This document shows, in pieces, positions 1 to 12,794 of a stretch of 64,000 nt of DNA. Below the pieces are notes generated by a model. That model worked only from the letters and a program-made list of their open reading frames with translations. It was not told the origin of the DNA and ran no database searches. Origin of the DNA: Orobanche coerulescens (Eukaryota; Streptophyta; Magnoliopsida; Lamiales; Orobanchaceae); contig CM065801.1 of assembly GCA_033398695.1 (NCBI GenBank), forward strand, positions 103,099,170-103,163,169, given 5' to 3'. Position 1 is the first letter of the stretch, and each line of letters opens with the position of its first letter. A program made the position numbers and the translations under genes.

Positions 1-1082
1 CGGGAGGAAACATCATAACGACAATGCGAATATCATACATACATACCCAGCCCTCAAACGGGAATGGATAGGTTTTAAAAACGAAAACCACCTTTTGAAA
101 ATAATTTAGAAAAACACCGGTTGATCTTGAGTATCACCTCTCAAAAAGTACAAACGTGAAACATCGTTATCGAGACTTTGGAGAACCATTTCGCATTTGA
201 TAAAATGAGGACATTTTCTCTTAGTGAAAAACTTTCAGAATATTCGACCCTCGGGTCTAAGTAAAAATGTTTCTAAAACATTAAAAATATCTCAAAACAT
301 TTTGGTCCTCGAGGTAGAAGAATTTTGCAACATATTGTGGCACCTTGGATGTACCACGAGAAAATAATTCATTTTAAAAGTACGTCTCGAAATTTATTTT
401 CTAAGATACTCAAGGTTTTCAAAAATAATTCAATGGGCTGGAATGCCTAAAAATTTCAGGTAGTTACACGGAACATTATAGCGCCGTGGGTCCCACGCCG
501 GAACCCACCAGGATAAAAATCATTTACAAAAACGCCAAAAAGGCCGATGATGGTAATATTTCAAAAACTCACAAAAGCCATTTACAAAATACTAAATACC
601 GTCAAAAGAATTTCACCAAAACGATTGAGGCCATAATGCCAAAAACTCGATTAAGGGAATCGGTTTTCGAAATAAAACTCAGTCGGTAAAATACCGAAAG
701 CCATTACAAAAGAACTCACGCAGCGCATAAAATAAATAGAGTCAAAGATGCACAATCCAGCAACACTACTCCTCATATGAACGAAATATGAGGGTCGAAT
801 AACCACATATCAAGAAATCAAAATCCATAAGAGGATTCCGTCACTTAACAAATAATCATAAAAATAGCTCGTGTCACACGAGGCACAATACAAAGAAGGG
901 AGACTTACATCCACAGGTCGCACGAAGATGATGATCGCCCCACGATACTAATCACGACCAATCAACTCAGACGACGCGTCGCGACACGACTCAGTCAGAC
1001 AAAATCCGACGAGATAAAACTCAACAGACACCACTGGCCTGACAGCCTAGGTTTCCACAACCTAAAGCTCCGATACCATTTA
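1..1082 (-). mobile_element. R1 internal leader (partial gypsy-like element)
   Basis: This stretch is the untranslated leader between primer site and gag of a minus-strand LTR retrotransposon that runs off the left edge. It aligns by eye with 24608-25559 of element R2 and, in the opposite direction, with about 15440-17330 of R3: the same succession of landmarks occurs in all three. No coding sequence is recognisable in it; the 67-residue frame at 486-689 has no family features. A segment near 455-515 resembles the end of the R3 LTR (the GGTGGGTCCCA region), so the leader may hold a scrap of an LTR. Confidence 0.8.
1067..1078 (-). other. Primer binding site of R1
   Basis: Read on the minus strand this is TGGTATCGGAGC, one base from the TGGTATCAGAGC that pairs with the 3' end of plant initiator-Met tRNA. 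It lies four bases from the LTR edge at 1083, which fixes R1 as a minus-strand element whose 5' LTR is to the right. Confidence 0.85.
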
Positions 1083-1182
1083 TGTAACACCCCCAATCCG
1101 CTCAGGGATATTACACACCATAGAACCTTTCCTCAAGGATCTACCAGGCTGGTAACAACATAGAACATCTCAACAATGCCTT

Positions 1183-4052
1183 TGTAACACCCCAACCCGA
1201 CAAGGGTCAAAGTGTAACATTACGGAGTCAAATCAAAACATTAAATACGCAAGCAGAAGACTTTATTATAAAAGCATAACTAGGTCAACATTACAATCTT
1301 CCAATGATAAACCAACATTATTTTAAATAGAAATACATAATTAATCCAAAAGTCTTGTAAAAATAATAAAGGATAACTATTAGGGTAGTCCCTAACTCCT
1401 ACTCTCTTCACTCCTGCCCATCACCCCTGTAATAACCTGCCGCAGAGAAAAGAAATGCGGCTGAGCTAACGCTCAGTGAACAGATATATAATATGAAAGC
1501 AATAAGTATGAATGAAACGAAACAATATAGAAAAGAGTCCAAGAGAACCTGTGAATAAGATACGAATAATATATATGTGATGACAAATCAATATAATGAG
1601 AGAATATAAAAGATCAAAAATCAAGGAAATGCCCAACATTACATTATGTACATAGAGTAGCTAACTCGATGTACCACATTAGTGAGATGGGGTGTATTGC
1701 ACACACTCTAGTCCATTCACATCACATTTCATTTCATTTCATTTACTAGGATGCATCCATACGCTCCCTTCATTACATTAATATGTATGATAGTAACAAA
1801 CTAAACGTACATATGAAAAACACGGGCCAAGTGCGCTAATTAGCAATACAATCATTTGGGAACGCAGTGGACACATGCCCACCTCCACTGACAGCGTCAT
1901 ACCATTGGTGCATCAATGATATGGCCATAGACTCCCCATGGCTAGATACATTAAATGGGCAACAATATAGGCAAACACATGCAAGGATAGAAATAAACAT
2001 GTAACGAAATAATCGATTGATCAATAACAATAAGAAACTATCAAAAGGGATCATAGCAATGGGATTATATCAAATGAATCAATACAAAGGAATCATAACA
2101 TTAGGTTCATATCAAAAGGTTCATAGCAATGCAACGAATTAAGGTCAAAGAATAAGAAACATGAGAAACCTTTACTTGATAAAAGGTAGAATATCTGTAC
2201 CTTAAGAAATGAAAGCAAATGGAAATTGAACACAAGGAAAGGTGGATCACTCCTCCTTCACTGAATCTACACGAATTATAATCATATATTACTTATATGT
2301 TCATTAAAGTTATAACGGATTCAATACTCAAAGTTACTTATTAATAGGTCAGGGATTTCACAAATGAATCTGGTTCTGTTTTCTTATGAATTTTAAAACA
2401 TAACATATGAGGTTCTGAGATTTTACAATTTTTACTTGTGATTACTAAAAGAGTTATGCACCTCCCAAAATTTTTCCAGATTTTATTTCTAAGTGCAAGT
2501 ATCATTTCAAAAATCGTTTTCCCAAACCTGTCCAGAAACTGTACTGCAGGTATACCCCAAAAGTTTTGCATTTATCAACATAGTTAAACCTTTCAGAAAA
2601 ATCTACAAAAATTACAGGAATTCCCTTATAACTTAGATATTACCTATGTAAAAGAAGAGCTCTCAAATCTTTATATATTTGACATGAAAAATCACACAAT
2701 TCGACTGAAATAATTTTCTAAAAACGCTGTTTTGACATACGATCACATAAAATTCATAAATATGCCCAAATCAACTCCAATTCACTCCAAACAAATTGGA
2801 TCAGTTAGTAATCTCTTTAAACTTAGTTTTGGACTCAATAAACTCAGAAAAAACTCTTTGTTATCATCAAGATTTACCCTGCTCACTCCGATCTAAAAAC
2901 TGGACAGCATACTTTGAGACAGAAACAACACAACCTTAATCCCGTAAAATTTAAAAACATGACCAATACAACTCCGATTTCCTTTAAACCAATTGAAAAA
3001 CTTAACTAAGACATAAAACTAGGTTTTAATGTAAAAATACAGAATAAAACACTTATGGGACTCGAGCTATAACGCACACATGTTCAGCCTACAAGCTGTC
3101 CCGTTTTCAAAATCCATTTTAGACCATCATAACACATGTTTTAATTATGCAAACATCACACGAGACCTTATAATCCACGAAACATGATTTAAACATCATC
3201 TTAACATACTCATGGTTCCAGCCCTTAATGATCAAACACACGACACACACACACAAACAAAAATTAACGAGCCAAACATTTACATGAAATAACACCAAAC
3301 GAGCCCTAGTTTCCCACGTATTAAATGCGTGCGCACCTCATTTACTAATTAGGGTTTTATACCAGCCTTTAGGTCACGAATTTAGTGAGCTTATTAGGGT
3401 TTAGATGTTTCATATTTGATTCAGATTAGTATGTGTGTTGTCGAAGGAAAGGAAACAAAAAAAGGATTGGTGATACCTTGTGATGGAATCGAATCAAAGG
3501 AAAGAACAAGGGCCAACACCACGAACCCAAACCCTAAACCACGAACACAGCAACAACCGAATACCCACGAACTTCTTCACCTCAACACCCTTCGAAGTAC
3601 TTGTTTTTTTTTAAGAGAGAAAATTTGCAGCTTTTGTATGCTTTTGATTATCTTTTATGTCGTGTGAATGAGGAAGACAGAAACAATATATTTAAGGAGT
3701 ATGGGAGGAACGTGTGGTGAATTGGAAAAGTATTAAAGATGTCCTTAATTTGCATTGAAAGTCATAATAGGTCAGTTACAAGTGATAATCATTGACCGAG
3801 TTTCATGGGATTCATAATTATATTTCGGAAGTTATACCATTCAAACAAACGTGTGTATGTGCTACTTTTATTTTTTTAGGAACCACTTTATATTTTGTAC
3901 CACATTTATTTATTTAGACTATACTTTAGATTAATGTAATTTACTTTTAATTAAAGTGTGTAATATAAAGTTTAAGGTGTAATTTATAATATCACAAAGT
4001 AAAAATTCAAAATTATACGTATTTTTAGATTTACGAATGTTAGGGTTTAACA
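1183..4052 (-). mobile_element. Solo LTR inserted in the R1 LTR
   Basis: A 2,870-base unit with TG...CA ends is flanked by the five-base target duplication GCCTT (1178-1182 and 4053-4057), and the R1 LTR resumes exactly after it. No primer site, polypurine tract or internal repeat of its ends is present, so it is best read as a solo LTR left by recombination. Orientation is inferred as minus: on that strand the sequence ends in the GGGGTGTTACA typical of the other LTRs here and an AT-rich TATA-like stretch lies near 3690. The small frames inside (72-83 residues) match nothing I recognise. Confidence 0.85.
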
Positions 4053-4754
4053 GCCTTTAAGGCTAAAACGACTCTGTAGATCGATTTGGTCTTTCAATAA
4101 ATACATACAACTCAAATACATTACATGCCCACGCAGGGGTCGAATACAACACACTCGCATAACGGAAAGAATCTGCAATGAATTAAAATACAACTAAACC
4201 AATGACATCATACGGATCCTCGTGTGATTAGTATCGTTCATCTTTCATCATCCTTCGTGCCGACCCTGTGTTATGCTCCCAAACCTGAATACAAAAACAG
4301 ACATTTAGCCCCCGAATACTCGGGGGTTAGCAAAACTCCATTGTTTTGCTAGTGCAAATACAAAGTGCAAAAATACGAGCCATACAATACAAGTTCCAAG
4401 AACAATAATAACCAGGAATCCTCAAAGATCCAAGAGTAACGAAAAGTACTTCCCGAGGCAAGAGTTTGGGTAAAACCTTCCAAAATCGAAAGATCACAAA
4501 TCAATGGAAACAATTTATAAAACAGTTTAAAATATCATCGAGAGTTTTAATAGAAAACAATTTAGGATTACCGAATCCTTCTCTTTCCAAAACTCGAAAT
4601 ACGAAAGGGGTCACCACCCCGAAGGTTTATTTTCCGTAATATGACCTTTACAAAACCGATGGGATTTTAGCCCCAAATTACATCAAATCACAGTACACGA
4701 GAACGATAGCAAGGTTCATTTTCCGATATCAAAACCCCACAAATAAATGACTAA

Positions 4755-6653
4755 GAGCATTAGGTACAGTCAAGCCGTGGATGTGGTGACGTGGGCATTT
4801 TTTTGCTGCCACGTCAGCAAAAAGCTCCACGGCACCAGAAATCCCATGGCATCACATTTCAAGGGTATCCGTTGGCACCAGAATTTCTGGTGCCGTCGGC
4901 CCTTTTTTTTTTTAAAACAAAATTAAAATATACACAATATAAACTAAAATAAACTTCATTAATATTAAAAACAAACATTACATATAAAAAATAAACATTA
5001 CATGTAAAAAAAAACACATTACATTAAATGCTCCACAAGGTCATCTCGAAGCTCGTTGTGAACTATTCGATCGCGAAGTTTTTTACTTTTTCTAACATGT
5101 AAATCACATCTTTCGATCCAATTATCTGGCATGTTCGGGCGTGGATCGACGAATGTCTCTCTTAAATTCACTTCGAATCCTTCGTCTTCCAATATCATGT
5201 TATGTAATATTATACAACAATACATGATTAGTTTCAAAGTGTCGACTTGAAAAGCATGTGCCGGTTGTCGTATAATTCCCCAACGACCTTGTAGGACTCC
5301 GAAGGCTCGTTCAATATCTTTTCTAGCACTTTCTTGTACTCTTTTGAAGTTCAAATTTTTTTCCGACCTTGCAACACTAAACGTTTTCACAAACACGGAC
5401 CATGTTGGATAAATGCCGTCGGCTAAATAGTAACCTTTTTTATATGTATGTCCGTTTACTTCAAACGGACATTCCGGAGCTGTACCGGCAAGTTCTTGAT
5501 CAAATATCGGGGAACCATACAACACATTAAGATCATTATTTGCCCCTGGAACCCCAAAATATGCATGCCAAATCCACAATCTTTGATCCGCAACTGCTTC
5601 CAACATAATAGTTGGGTATTTATGATCACGTCTTTTTAATTGAGCTTGTAAGGCCTTTGGACAATTTTTCCAATTCCAATGCATACAATCAATACTCCCG
5701 AGCATTCCCGGGAGTTTATGTTTTTCTTCATGCAATGCATATATTTTTTTTCTATGTCATCTGAATTGGGCTTTCTTAAATACTTCTCATAGTATAAAAC
5801 ATGTATCCATTTAGTAAAGTAATCTAAACATTGTCGTGAACAACGTTCACCAATTTTCAAGTACTCATCAAATGCATCAGGTGCAGTGCCGTATGCCAAT
5901 TGGCGTATGGCGGATGTGCACTTCAACACAGCACCTATACTTAACCTACTGGTAGCATCGTAACTTGGTCTAAAAAAACGAAAGTACTCGGGAAGAGGCT
6001 CAACATCATAACTTAAAATATCATTGAGAATTCTATTAAAAAGTCTAGAACTCATACGATACCTTCGCCTAAAATTGTCCTCGGGATATTTAGGAGCAGT
6101 CTCAGCGTTGCCAAAGTAGTCTTCAAGTAATCGTTGTTCCGCCTCTTCTCGTTCACGAGGTATGTATGCCCTCGTTCTCTTTTCACCCGATTGCGATCCC
6201 CTGGCTTCTTGATCATACAAAGATACAAATTGTTCATATGCCACGTAACTTTGAACATATCGTTCTCGATCATCGTTAAAAAATACATCATAAACATTGA
6301 ACGGGTCATTGTGATTAATTGGGTTGTTTGGATTCATGATTGAACGATTTGTATGAAAAAATCAATATGGAATTAGATAAATAGAAGTAGAGATTTAAGG
6401 GGTATTTATAAGGTTTTTTTGGGGTAAAATTTTTTTTTTAAGATAAACGGCTATAAAGCCGTTACATGCATGCAAATTCCAAAAACTAGCCGTTGGGAGC
6501 TCCACATTTCAAAGAAAAGAAAAAAAATTACCTTGGCGCAGCGCGGTTGGGACGGCGCGAGAGGTGATGGCACGAGCCACGGTACGGTGTGCCAAGGGCT
6601 GTCTTGGGCTGGTGGTCATGGCGCCAGCCATGGCACCACCGTACCCCATGCAC
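4755..6653 (-). mobile_element. PIF/Harbinger DNA transposon
   Basis: The element is bounded by imperfect 15-base terminal inverted repeats (GAGCATTAGGTACAG and, at the other end, GTGCATGGGGTACGG; 11 of 15 match) and by the three-base target duplication TAA (4752-4754 and 6654-6656), the TWA duplication expected for this superfamily. Subterminal sequences contain further inverted pieces such as GGCACCAG and AACGGCT. It holds one transposase gene (5019-6337) with a frameshift. The Myb/SANT-like second ORF usual in this superfamily is absent, so movement would need help in trans. Confidence 0.92.
5019..6337 (-). pseudogene. PIF/Harbinger transposase (plant transposon protein family), frameshifted
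   Basis: This is the DDE nuclease that would cut and join the ends of the surrounding element. The N-terminal frame starts at the ATG at 6335-6337 (MNPNNPINHNDPF) and contains the family block around SRLFNRILNDI. The C-terminal frame (from 5735 down) carries LGSIDCMHW with the first catalytic Asp, YYLADGIYPTW with the second, and DIERAFGVLQGRW with the Glu. The reading frame is lost between the two at a run of eight T (plus strand, about 5744-5751), just before the block that should read into HEEKHKLPGML. Otherwise both halves are open over 1.3 kb, so the break is recent, a base-calling error in the homopolymer, or a recoding site. The related plant protein family includes domesticated ALP1-like genes, but intact repeats and target duplication show this copy is a transposon. 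Confidence 0.92.
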
Positions 6654-7967
6654 TAAACACATACGACAAAATACTCTAGTGTCATCCTAGCCAAGTAAGC
6701 CAATGAACAACTTACCTCTTACACACTTAGTCAAAGCATGCAAAACATGAAATCACCGATCAAAATACTCGTTTACGGAAACGCCAATCTCAAAACACAT
6801 TTTTAAAATGCACCACAATTAATCGCGGACCCACAACTTCGTGGACCCCTACCGAGACCCCGTTGGATCTAACCCGTAGTGGTTAAAAGCAAGCTCGCGG
6901 TTCCACAGCTTCGTGGAGCCCTACCGAGACCCCGTCGGATCTAACCCGTAGTGAGCATACACACACACAGTACTCAGGCAATACTAATATGTTAAGAATG
7001 TAAGCTCATCAAGAATACTTACTAGAGATGGCCACTTACTCGACACCGTTATCAAACTCATCACAAAACAACACGATTAGCGCGGAATACATGATTCCAT
7101 AACTTTAAAGAACAGGGATATCACCAAACCCTCAACGTTCAAAACAATCAAGTCATAATCAATTCCCCAAAACACACCATTCACAAAACAAATGCGTTTT
7201 GAAAGTGAGCCCTTAACGAGGCTAAACCGAATCTTTTGGAAGTTCAAATCAAACGATCAAACAAACACATAGAGATGATCACTAATTATCATATCCACAA
7301 AACGAGAATTGTATGGACAAGGTACTTGCCTCGAAACCACAATCGCAACAATACGATGGATGAAATACGATCGAACGGCTCCGAACTCCCGAACACTATC
7401 AAGAACGCGATAGCACCGCAATTACTACGGGAAAACACCACACGAATCGTCAATCACCAACGAGATTCAACATCCGAATCCTCGAGCACCTATAAACCTC
7501 CGGAAGGAACAATAACACATGGTTATGATGAGAAGCAAGGCCAAAACAATGAAAATCCCAACAAACTATCGAAGGGAACTCATTGGGACATTTAATCGAA
7601 CACTCAATGTTCGATAACTCCCAAGAACACTCGAATCACTAATCGAGTTGAACAAACTCGAAATATGGATATACAACCCATAGAACATGATTAATAACAT
7701 CATACTACACCAACCGATGTATCAAAATCGGACTAGAATCAAAATCAAGAACAAATTCTCCGAAAAGTCAACTTGAAGAAAAATCAAGAAATATACCGTG
7801 ATTCGACGAAATACACGGATTGGATGATGATATAATCAACAAGAATCTTCTAAAATGTCTTGGAATTGATTAGAATCGGCCAAGAACTCGATTTCCCGAG
7901 CCTCCCGTCGCCAGCCGCCGAAAAAAGGAGGAAATCGAGTAAAAATGAAGTCTGGCCGAGCCCAGGC

Positions 7968-7975
7968 TATATATA
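7968..7975 (-). promoter_or_regulatory. TATA box of the R1 LTR
   Basis: TATATATA within the palindrome GGCTATATATAGCC, next to the palindrome cluster at 7983-8258. Its position matches the TATA boxes of the other LTRs. Being symmetric it does not by itself give a direction; the minus strand follows from the primer site. Confidence 0.55.
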
Positions 7976-7982
7976 GCCGTGA

Positions 7983-8258
7983 GGTTACGGCCAGAATCGC
8001 AAAGCGCCTTACGGCCGTAACTCGCCCTTACGGCCGTACTCGCAGCCTTACGGCCGTAACCGACATTCGTCAAAAATGCGCCAAAGACTGCCAGGACACT
8101 TACGGCCAGAATCGCACACATTACGGCCAGAATCGCCTTCGTCTGAAGATGCCCATCGCTCGACGGCCGTATCCGATCACGCCTTAAGGCCGTAATCGCA
8201 TTCGCTGGCCATGCACTGCCGAGCACGACGTCAGAATCGCACCTTACGGCCGTAACTC
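7983..8258. repeat. Cluster of TTACGGCCGTAA palindromes in the R1 LTR
   Basis: About nine full or partial copies of TTACGGCCGTAA occur in 275 bases (for example near 8008, 8027, 8047 and 8242), several followed by CTCGC or AATCGC. Spacing is irregular, so this is not a simple tandem repeat. It sits beside the TATA box, as do the differing palindrome clusters of R2, R3, G and T. Confidence 0.85.
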
Positions 8259-8815
8259 GCCAAAGCAAAGCATGCTCCGGCCGTGGCCACTCCGACGGCC
8301 CGACGACCCCGAAACCCGAACCTGAATATAAATCGAAGGTACGGTTACGACGTACTCGCAAAGACGAATCTAAGAGCTAAGAGAACACACGATTCCGACC
8401 ACCCGAAGGCTCGAAATTCGACAACGGAAGTAATTACCCCAAACTTTAGGGAAATTACGAAAATGGCCCAAAACGTCCGAAATACACGATACGTGATCGA
8501 AACACCAAACCAAAACTCGCAACATGAATAATAACATTAAATGAACTTACTAAAAACTCGAAGCAACAGTTTCGGAGGAGATTCGCAAGAATCGAACTCA
8601 AGTGCGGAAAAGTCGCTAAAAAGCACGGAACTCAACAAAACGACATCGAAACGAACTCAGACGTCGAAAAGTGCAGAAGTAATCAAATGACGAAATGAAC
8701 TCAACAACAAACATATGTAATGTAATCAAACAATATCAAGAACCCTCAAAACATCATCATAACTCATTAGCGTGAAATAATCCAATCTATGCCAAATTCT
8801 GTCCGTCGGATTACA

Positions 8816-10521
8816 CAATCAAATCTCAACCTGGATAAACCAATAATACACAATATATCTGTAGATCAACTACCACCAAACAGTGATAGCAAATCCCAAA
8901 ACATCGACGTACAGTCTGAATGTTCATACGATCAATAACAATGATCAACCAATAACTTGACCGAGAATATCACTGACATGATAACTCCGATACTACCAAC
9001 GAAGGATCGACAATAATCGAGAATACCATCAACATGATAAACTACAACACGATCAACAAAGGATCAACAATAACCGAGAATACCATCAACAAGGTAAACT
9101 CCAAATGAGCAACAATAATGGATCTCAAAGAAATAACTCTGACTGTTGAACATACCCCTCAGGCGTATGAACAACCAGTCGCAAAATGCCGAACATATCC
9201 AATCATACATGGACTATGAACAACCAAACAATATGGCTCAAAGATGGACATCACTGTACGCCCGATCCGGCAATGTGTCTGTGCACATGTCCACCCCGTA
9301 TATACGGAATCCAAAATATACGCGGGACAGTGTACCTAATTAGCCTCACGAACTACGTCTCGTGTGCACGGTTCAATGTGGAAATATCAACACATAACCA
9401 TAGTGTACTCAGCTAAAAATCCTACACAATAAGCAATCGGAATGCATAATATGATTCCAGATATGTCACGATGCAACATGACAACGAAACTCAAAGAATC
9501 ACATATCCAATAAGGATCAAAAAGACTCACCGAAGTGAACAATGACACACGGATAATGAAAAATCGACACGACCGACAATATCCAAAACAAATATCTTGG
9601 GATCACAATTCCCAAAGAATGATCAACGCGATCAACAATCTCAACACTACCATCCTGGGATCAACATCCCTCAACGAACAACAAAAATACGAATCAAATC
9701 ATACGAAATCTCAACATATACCACAACTCAGCATACTAATTATCCTCATAACTGAACAATGCTTAAATTACCTCAAAGCCGAAGACAATATCCTTTCCAC
9801 GAACAACATCCCTGAATGAATACACAGTTATACGAATAATCGCGAATGAGGTACAATGCATTAATTTCAATAAACCACCATCCCGACATCAATATCGATA
9901 CGATAACTATCCTCGATATCCGATATTTCATATACTTGACCAAAGATAACTCACGCGTTCCTTGAACACAATTAAATCATATATATTATGATTTAATCCA
10001 AACTAGAGCAAGATATACAAACCATCATCCCGACAATTTATATTTATAACAACATTGCTATATAAATTATAAATGAAACGAAAGCGAAATCATTCATTAA
10101 GTATTATAAACTGAACAAGTATAAACTTGCCTCGATACCGATACCACGAAGCCGTTACCAAAATCCATTGCCTTTGTCTACGAGCTCCTCAGCCCTGACC
10201 AAAGCAATCTACGAACTCTTCAACCTCAACCGCAACACAACGATCGAAAACAGCGATCAATTATCACAACCTATTGCAATAATCGATTAACACACATTCG
10301 ATAATAATCAACAACCGATATAAACAATAAATCAAACTCAACGGCTCAACAATACCTTGATCATATACAAAACCGAACAATACAACTCAAACAATTATGA
10401 ACTCATATCCACAATGCAAACCGCAACTTGATAATCATAATTAACAATCAATATAACCGATCAACAAACCCAACGGTTCCACAATATCTCGATTAAACAC
10501 AGTCTCTGAACAATCCAATTC
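8816..10521 (-). mobile_element. Old LTR-like sequence, left half
   Basis: No gene is recognisable. Three diverged tandem copies of a roughly 56-base unit lie at about 8956-9115 (landmarks GAGAATACCATCAAC and GGATCAACAAT). Near 10120 the minus strand has the GAGGCAAGT landmark found downstream of the TATA box in all related LTRs here. The sequence resumes at 45486 after element H, where it contains diverged TTAGCGCACGTTA motifs, so I infer a minus-strand LTR. Its true ends were not found. Confidence 0.45.
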
Positions 10522-11206
10522 TGTAATACCCGCTATTTTCATAATGCAATATTATTATTTATAATAATATTATAATGCATGTCATTTTATTTAATTTCAT
10601 TTAGAGGATCATGAAAATTTATTTCGACGTATCACAAGTCCTAGCCCGAATCATTTTGTCAGATATATATTTAAGTGGTCATTATTTATTTTATAATAGT
10701 GTTATTAATTATTCGAGTATAATACTAACACTATTATTATTATTAATATTATTATTATTGTTATTAATATTATTAATGCCTTTTTTATTAAGTATTAATA
10801 TTATTATTATTACCTTTATCATTTTCAGATTTTTATTATCAGCATTACCAATTAATTGTTATTCTATATTTACTATTATTAGTATTATTATTATACTATT
10901 TATACTTTAACCATGAGTTATAATTTAACCAAACTATAATTTAATTTAATTAACCACACATTATAAATTAACCAACCATAGTTAAACTAAACTAACCATA
11001 ATTAAGAACACTTCCTTTCCCAGTCGATCGATCCCCTCACAAGTTCTTTCAACTTATCAGAACTTCTTGATGTATGTCCTAAATACAAACCTAATTCAAC
11101 TAAAACACTAAAAAAATCTACACCTATAAATACAAAATTCTACAGTGCAAAAATCCATTACTGAAATACATCGATCAAAAGAAAAAAAAAAAGGAAAATA
11201 CAATAC
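10522..11206 (+). mobile_element. H 5' LTR, first segment
   Basis: Begins TGTAATACCCGC and matches the 3' LTR at 42377-42950. It contains a low-complexity TTA/TAA tract (about 10550-10870), the TATA box at 11125 and an A-rich tract just before the R2 insertion. The 3' LTR lacks a piece of about 80 bases present here near 11015-11095. Confidence 0.9.
11125..11132 (+). promoter_or_regulatory. Sense TATA box of the H LTR
   Basis: TATAAATA preceded by CTACACC and followed within about 30 bases by ACAGTGC, a plausible start region for the genomic transcript. It is the only strong plus-strand TATA box I see in this LTR segment. In the 3' LTR (near 42854) the equivalent reads TATAAATA too. Confidence 0.6.
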
Positions 11207-11899
11207 TGTAACACCCCAATCCGCTGAGGGATATTACACGCCGTAGAACCTTTCCTCAAGGATCTACCAGGCTGGTAACAACAAACGAACAACTCGACGA
11301 TGCCTTTAAGGCTACAATAACTCAGTAGACCGACTTGGTCTTTCAATAAGAACATACAACTCAATTACAATTCATGCCCACGCAGGGGTCAAAATACAAC
11401 AACTCCCGTACAACGGGGAAAAAATATATTGCAGCGGAAATAAAAATACAACTGAACCAATACAACAACGTACGGTTCCTCATGTGATTAGTATCGATCA
11501 TCTTTCATCATCCTTCACGCCGACCCTGTGTTATGCTTCCAAAACCAGAATGCAAAAACAGACATCCACCCCCCGAATACTCGGGGGTTAGCAAAACTCC
11601 ACTGTTTTGCTAGTGCAAGTATAAAATACGGAGACAAGCCATACATATCATACTCCAAGGACTTAGGATTTATAAACATACTTCCCGAGGTAAATCACTT
11701 AATCAAACTGTTCAAAATGAGAAAGGTGGGAATAAACCCAATATACATCTTACAAAATATTTTACGATCTCGGGAGTTTGTAAAAACATTTGGGATTAAA
11801 GAATTCTCAAGTCTTTCGAAAACGCTTGGGGACGCGGCCCAAAAATCATCTCTCCCAAAATACAATTCCGATAATAAAACACGGGTTCACAATCTAATT

Positions 11900-12025
11900 C
11901 ACAAAACACGGGGTCCAAGACCCAAATCACGAAACATAGGGTCCACGACCCAAATCATAAATCACAGGGGCCACGACCCGAATCATAAACCACATGGTCC
12001 ACGACCCAAATCATCAAACATATAT
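11900..12025 (+). repeat. 28-base tandem repeats in the R2 3' LTR
   Basis: Four to five diverged copies of a unit of about 28 bases built on GGTCCACGACCCAAATCA. The same array is present in the 5' LTR at about 26240-26370. A 208-residue open frame (11528-12154; 25881-26507) passes through it on the strand opposite to R2 and owes part of its length to this repeat. Confidence 0.8.
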
Positions 12026-12794
12026 TCCCAAGGATTATTCGCGTCCCGTGCTAACAAGCCACGAACCTCAGATGCTCCCGCAGAACATACCCGAGTGAAT
12101 AACCCAATGGGAAGCCATACCAAATCACATGTCACCGTAACAACAGTCACGTGACCACAAGCATAGATACATTCATAACCAAATCACAACCATAAGTTAT
12201 CCCGGCATCGGGCTAACAAGCCACGAACCCCAGAGTGTAATATCCGCAATTTTCGATTTTCGGTAAATTTCTTTTTTCGACCGGAGTCCGTTTTGACGGA
12301 TCTCTCATGACCGTTTCGTCATTCTGAGAATGATTAATTCTACACTTTTTGTCATCCGAGTTCGTTTCGGTGTTGTTTTGTTGAGTTCTGTGGTTTTTAG
12401 TGACTTTTCCGCACTTGAGTTCGATTCTTGCGAATCTCGTCCGAAACTGCTGTTTCGAGTTTCCCGCAAGTCCGTTTAACTTTGTTAGACGTGTTGTGAA
12501 CTTCGGTTTGGTTATTCGATCACGTATCGTGATTTCCGGGCGTTTTGGGCCATTTTGTAATTTCTTGAAAATTACGGGTATCCATATCTGTATTTGTCGT
12601 CTTGACCCTTTTCTTGGTCGCGTATGATTAATTATTGCATTACGTTTTCATCTCGAGTCGTTGTCGTCGTCCGCGAACTTTTCGTCGTGTAGATGCCGTG
12701 CGGGTTCGGAAAGCGAGGCGTCGGGTCGTGGCGGTGGCAGCACCGACGGGACGGTGCGGATCGCCGGATGAGTCTTGACATCGCCGAGCAGGCA

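Larger units (their letters stand above)
1083..8815 (-). mobile_element. R1 5' LTR, interrupted twice
   Basis: The LTR begins TGTAACACCCCCAATCCG, as the R2 LTR does at 25560, and follows it block by block. It is interrupted by a solo LTR (1183-4052) and a PIF/Harbinger element (4755-6653). Without these it is about 2.95 kb, close to the 2.98 kb of the R2 LTR. The end at 8815 (GGATTACA) is inferred from that length and from a terminal TTACA; the last 120 bases have diverged. Two 60-70-base direct repeats around GACCCC/GGATCTAACCCGTAGTG lie at about 6830-6952. No host coding sequence is visible in 6657-8815. Confidence 0.75.

Noticed and set aside
7983..8258. Palindromic repeats that could suggest a CRISPR array
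   Set aside because: Spacing is irregular, spacers are not of constant length, and the sequence is a plant LTR promoter region.
7870..8361. 163-residue minus-strand frame with a hydrophobic segment
   Set aside because: Spans the TTACGGCCGTAA cluster of the R1 LTR; composition is driven by the repeat and no family motif is present.
10611..10910. 99-residue hydrophobic frame that could pass for a membrane protein
   Set aside because: It is the translation of a TTA/TAT low-complexity tract in the H LTR; the equivalent in the 3' LTR is not conserved as a frame.
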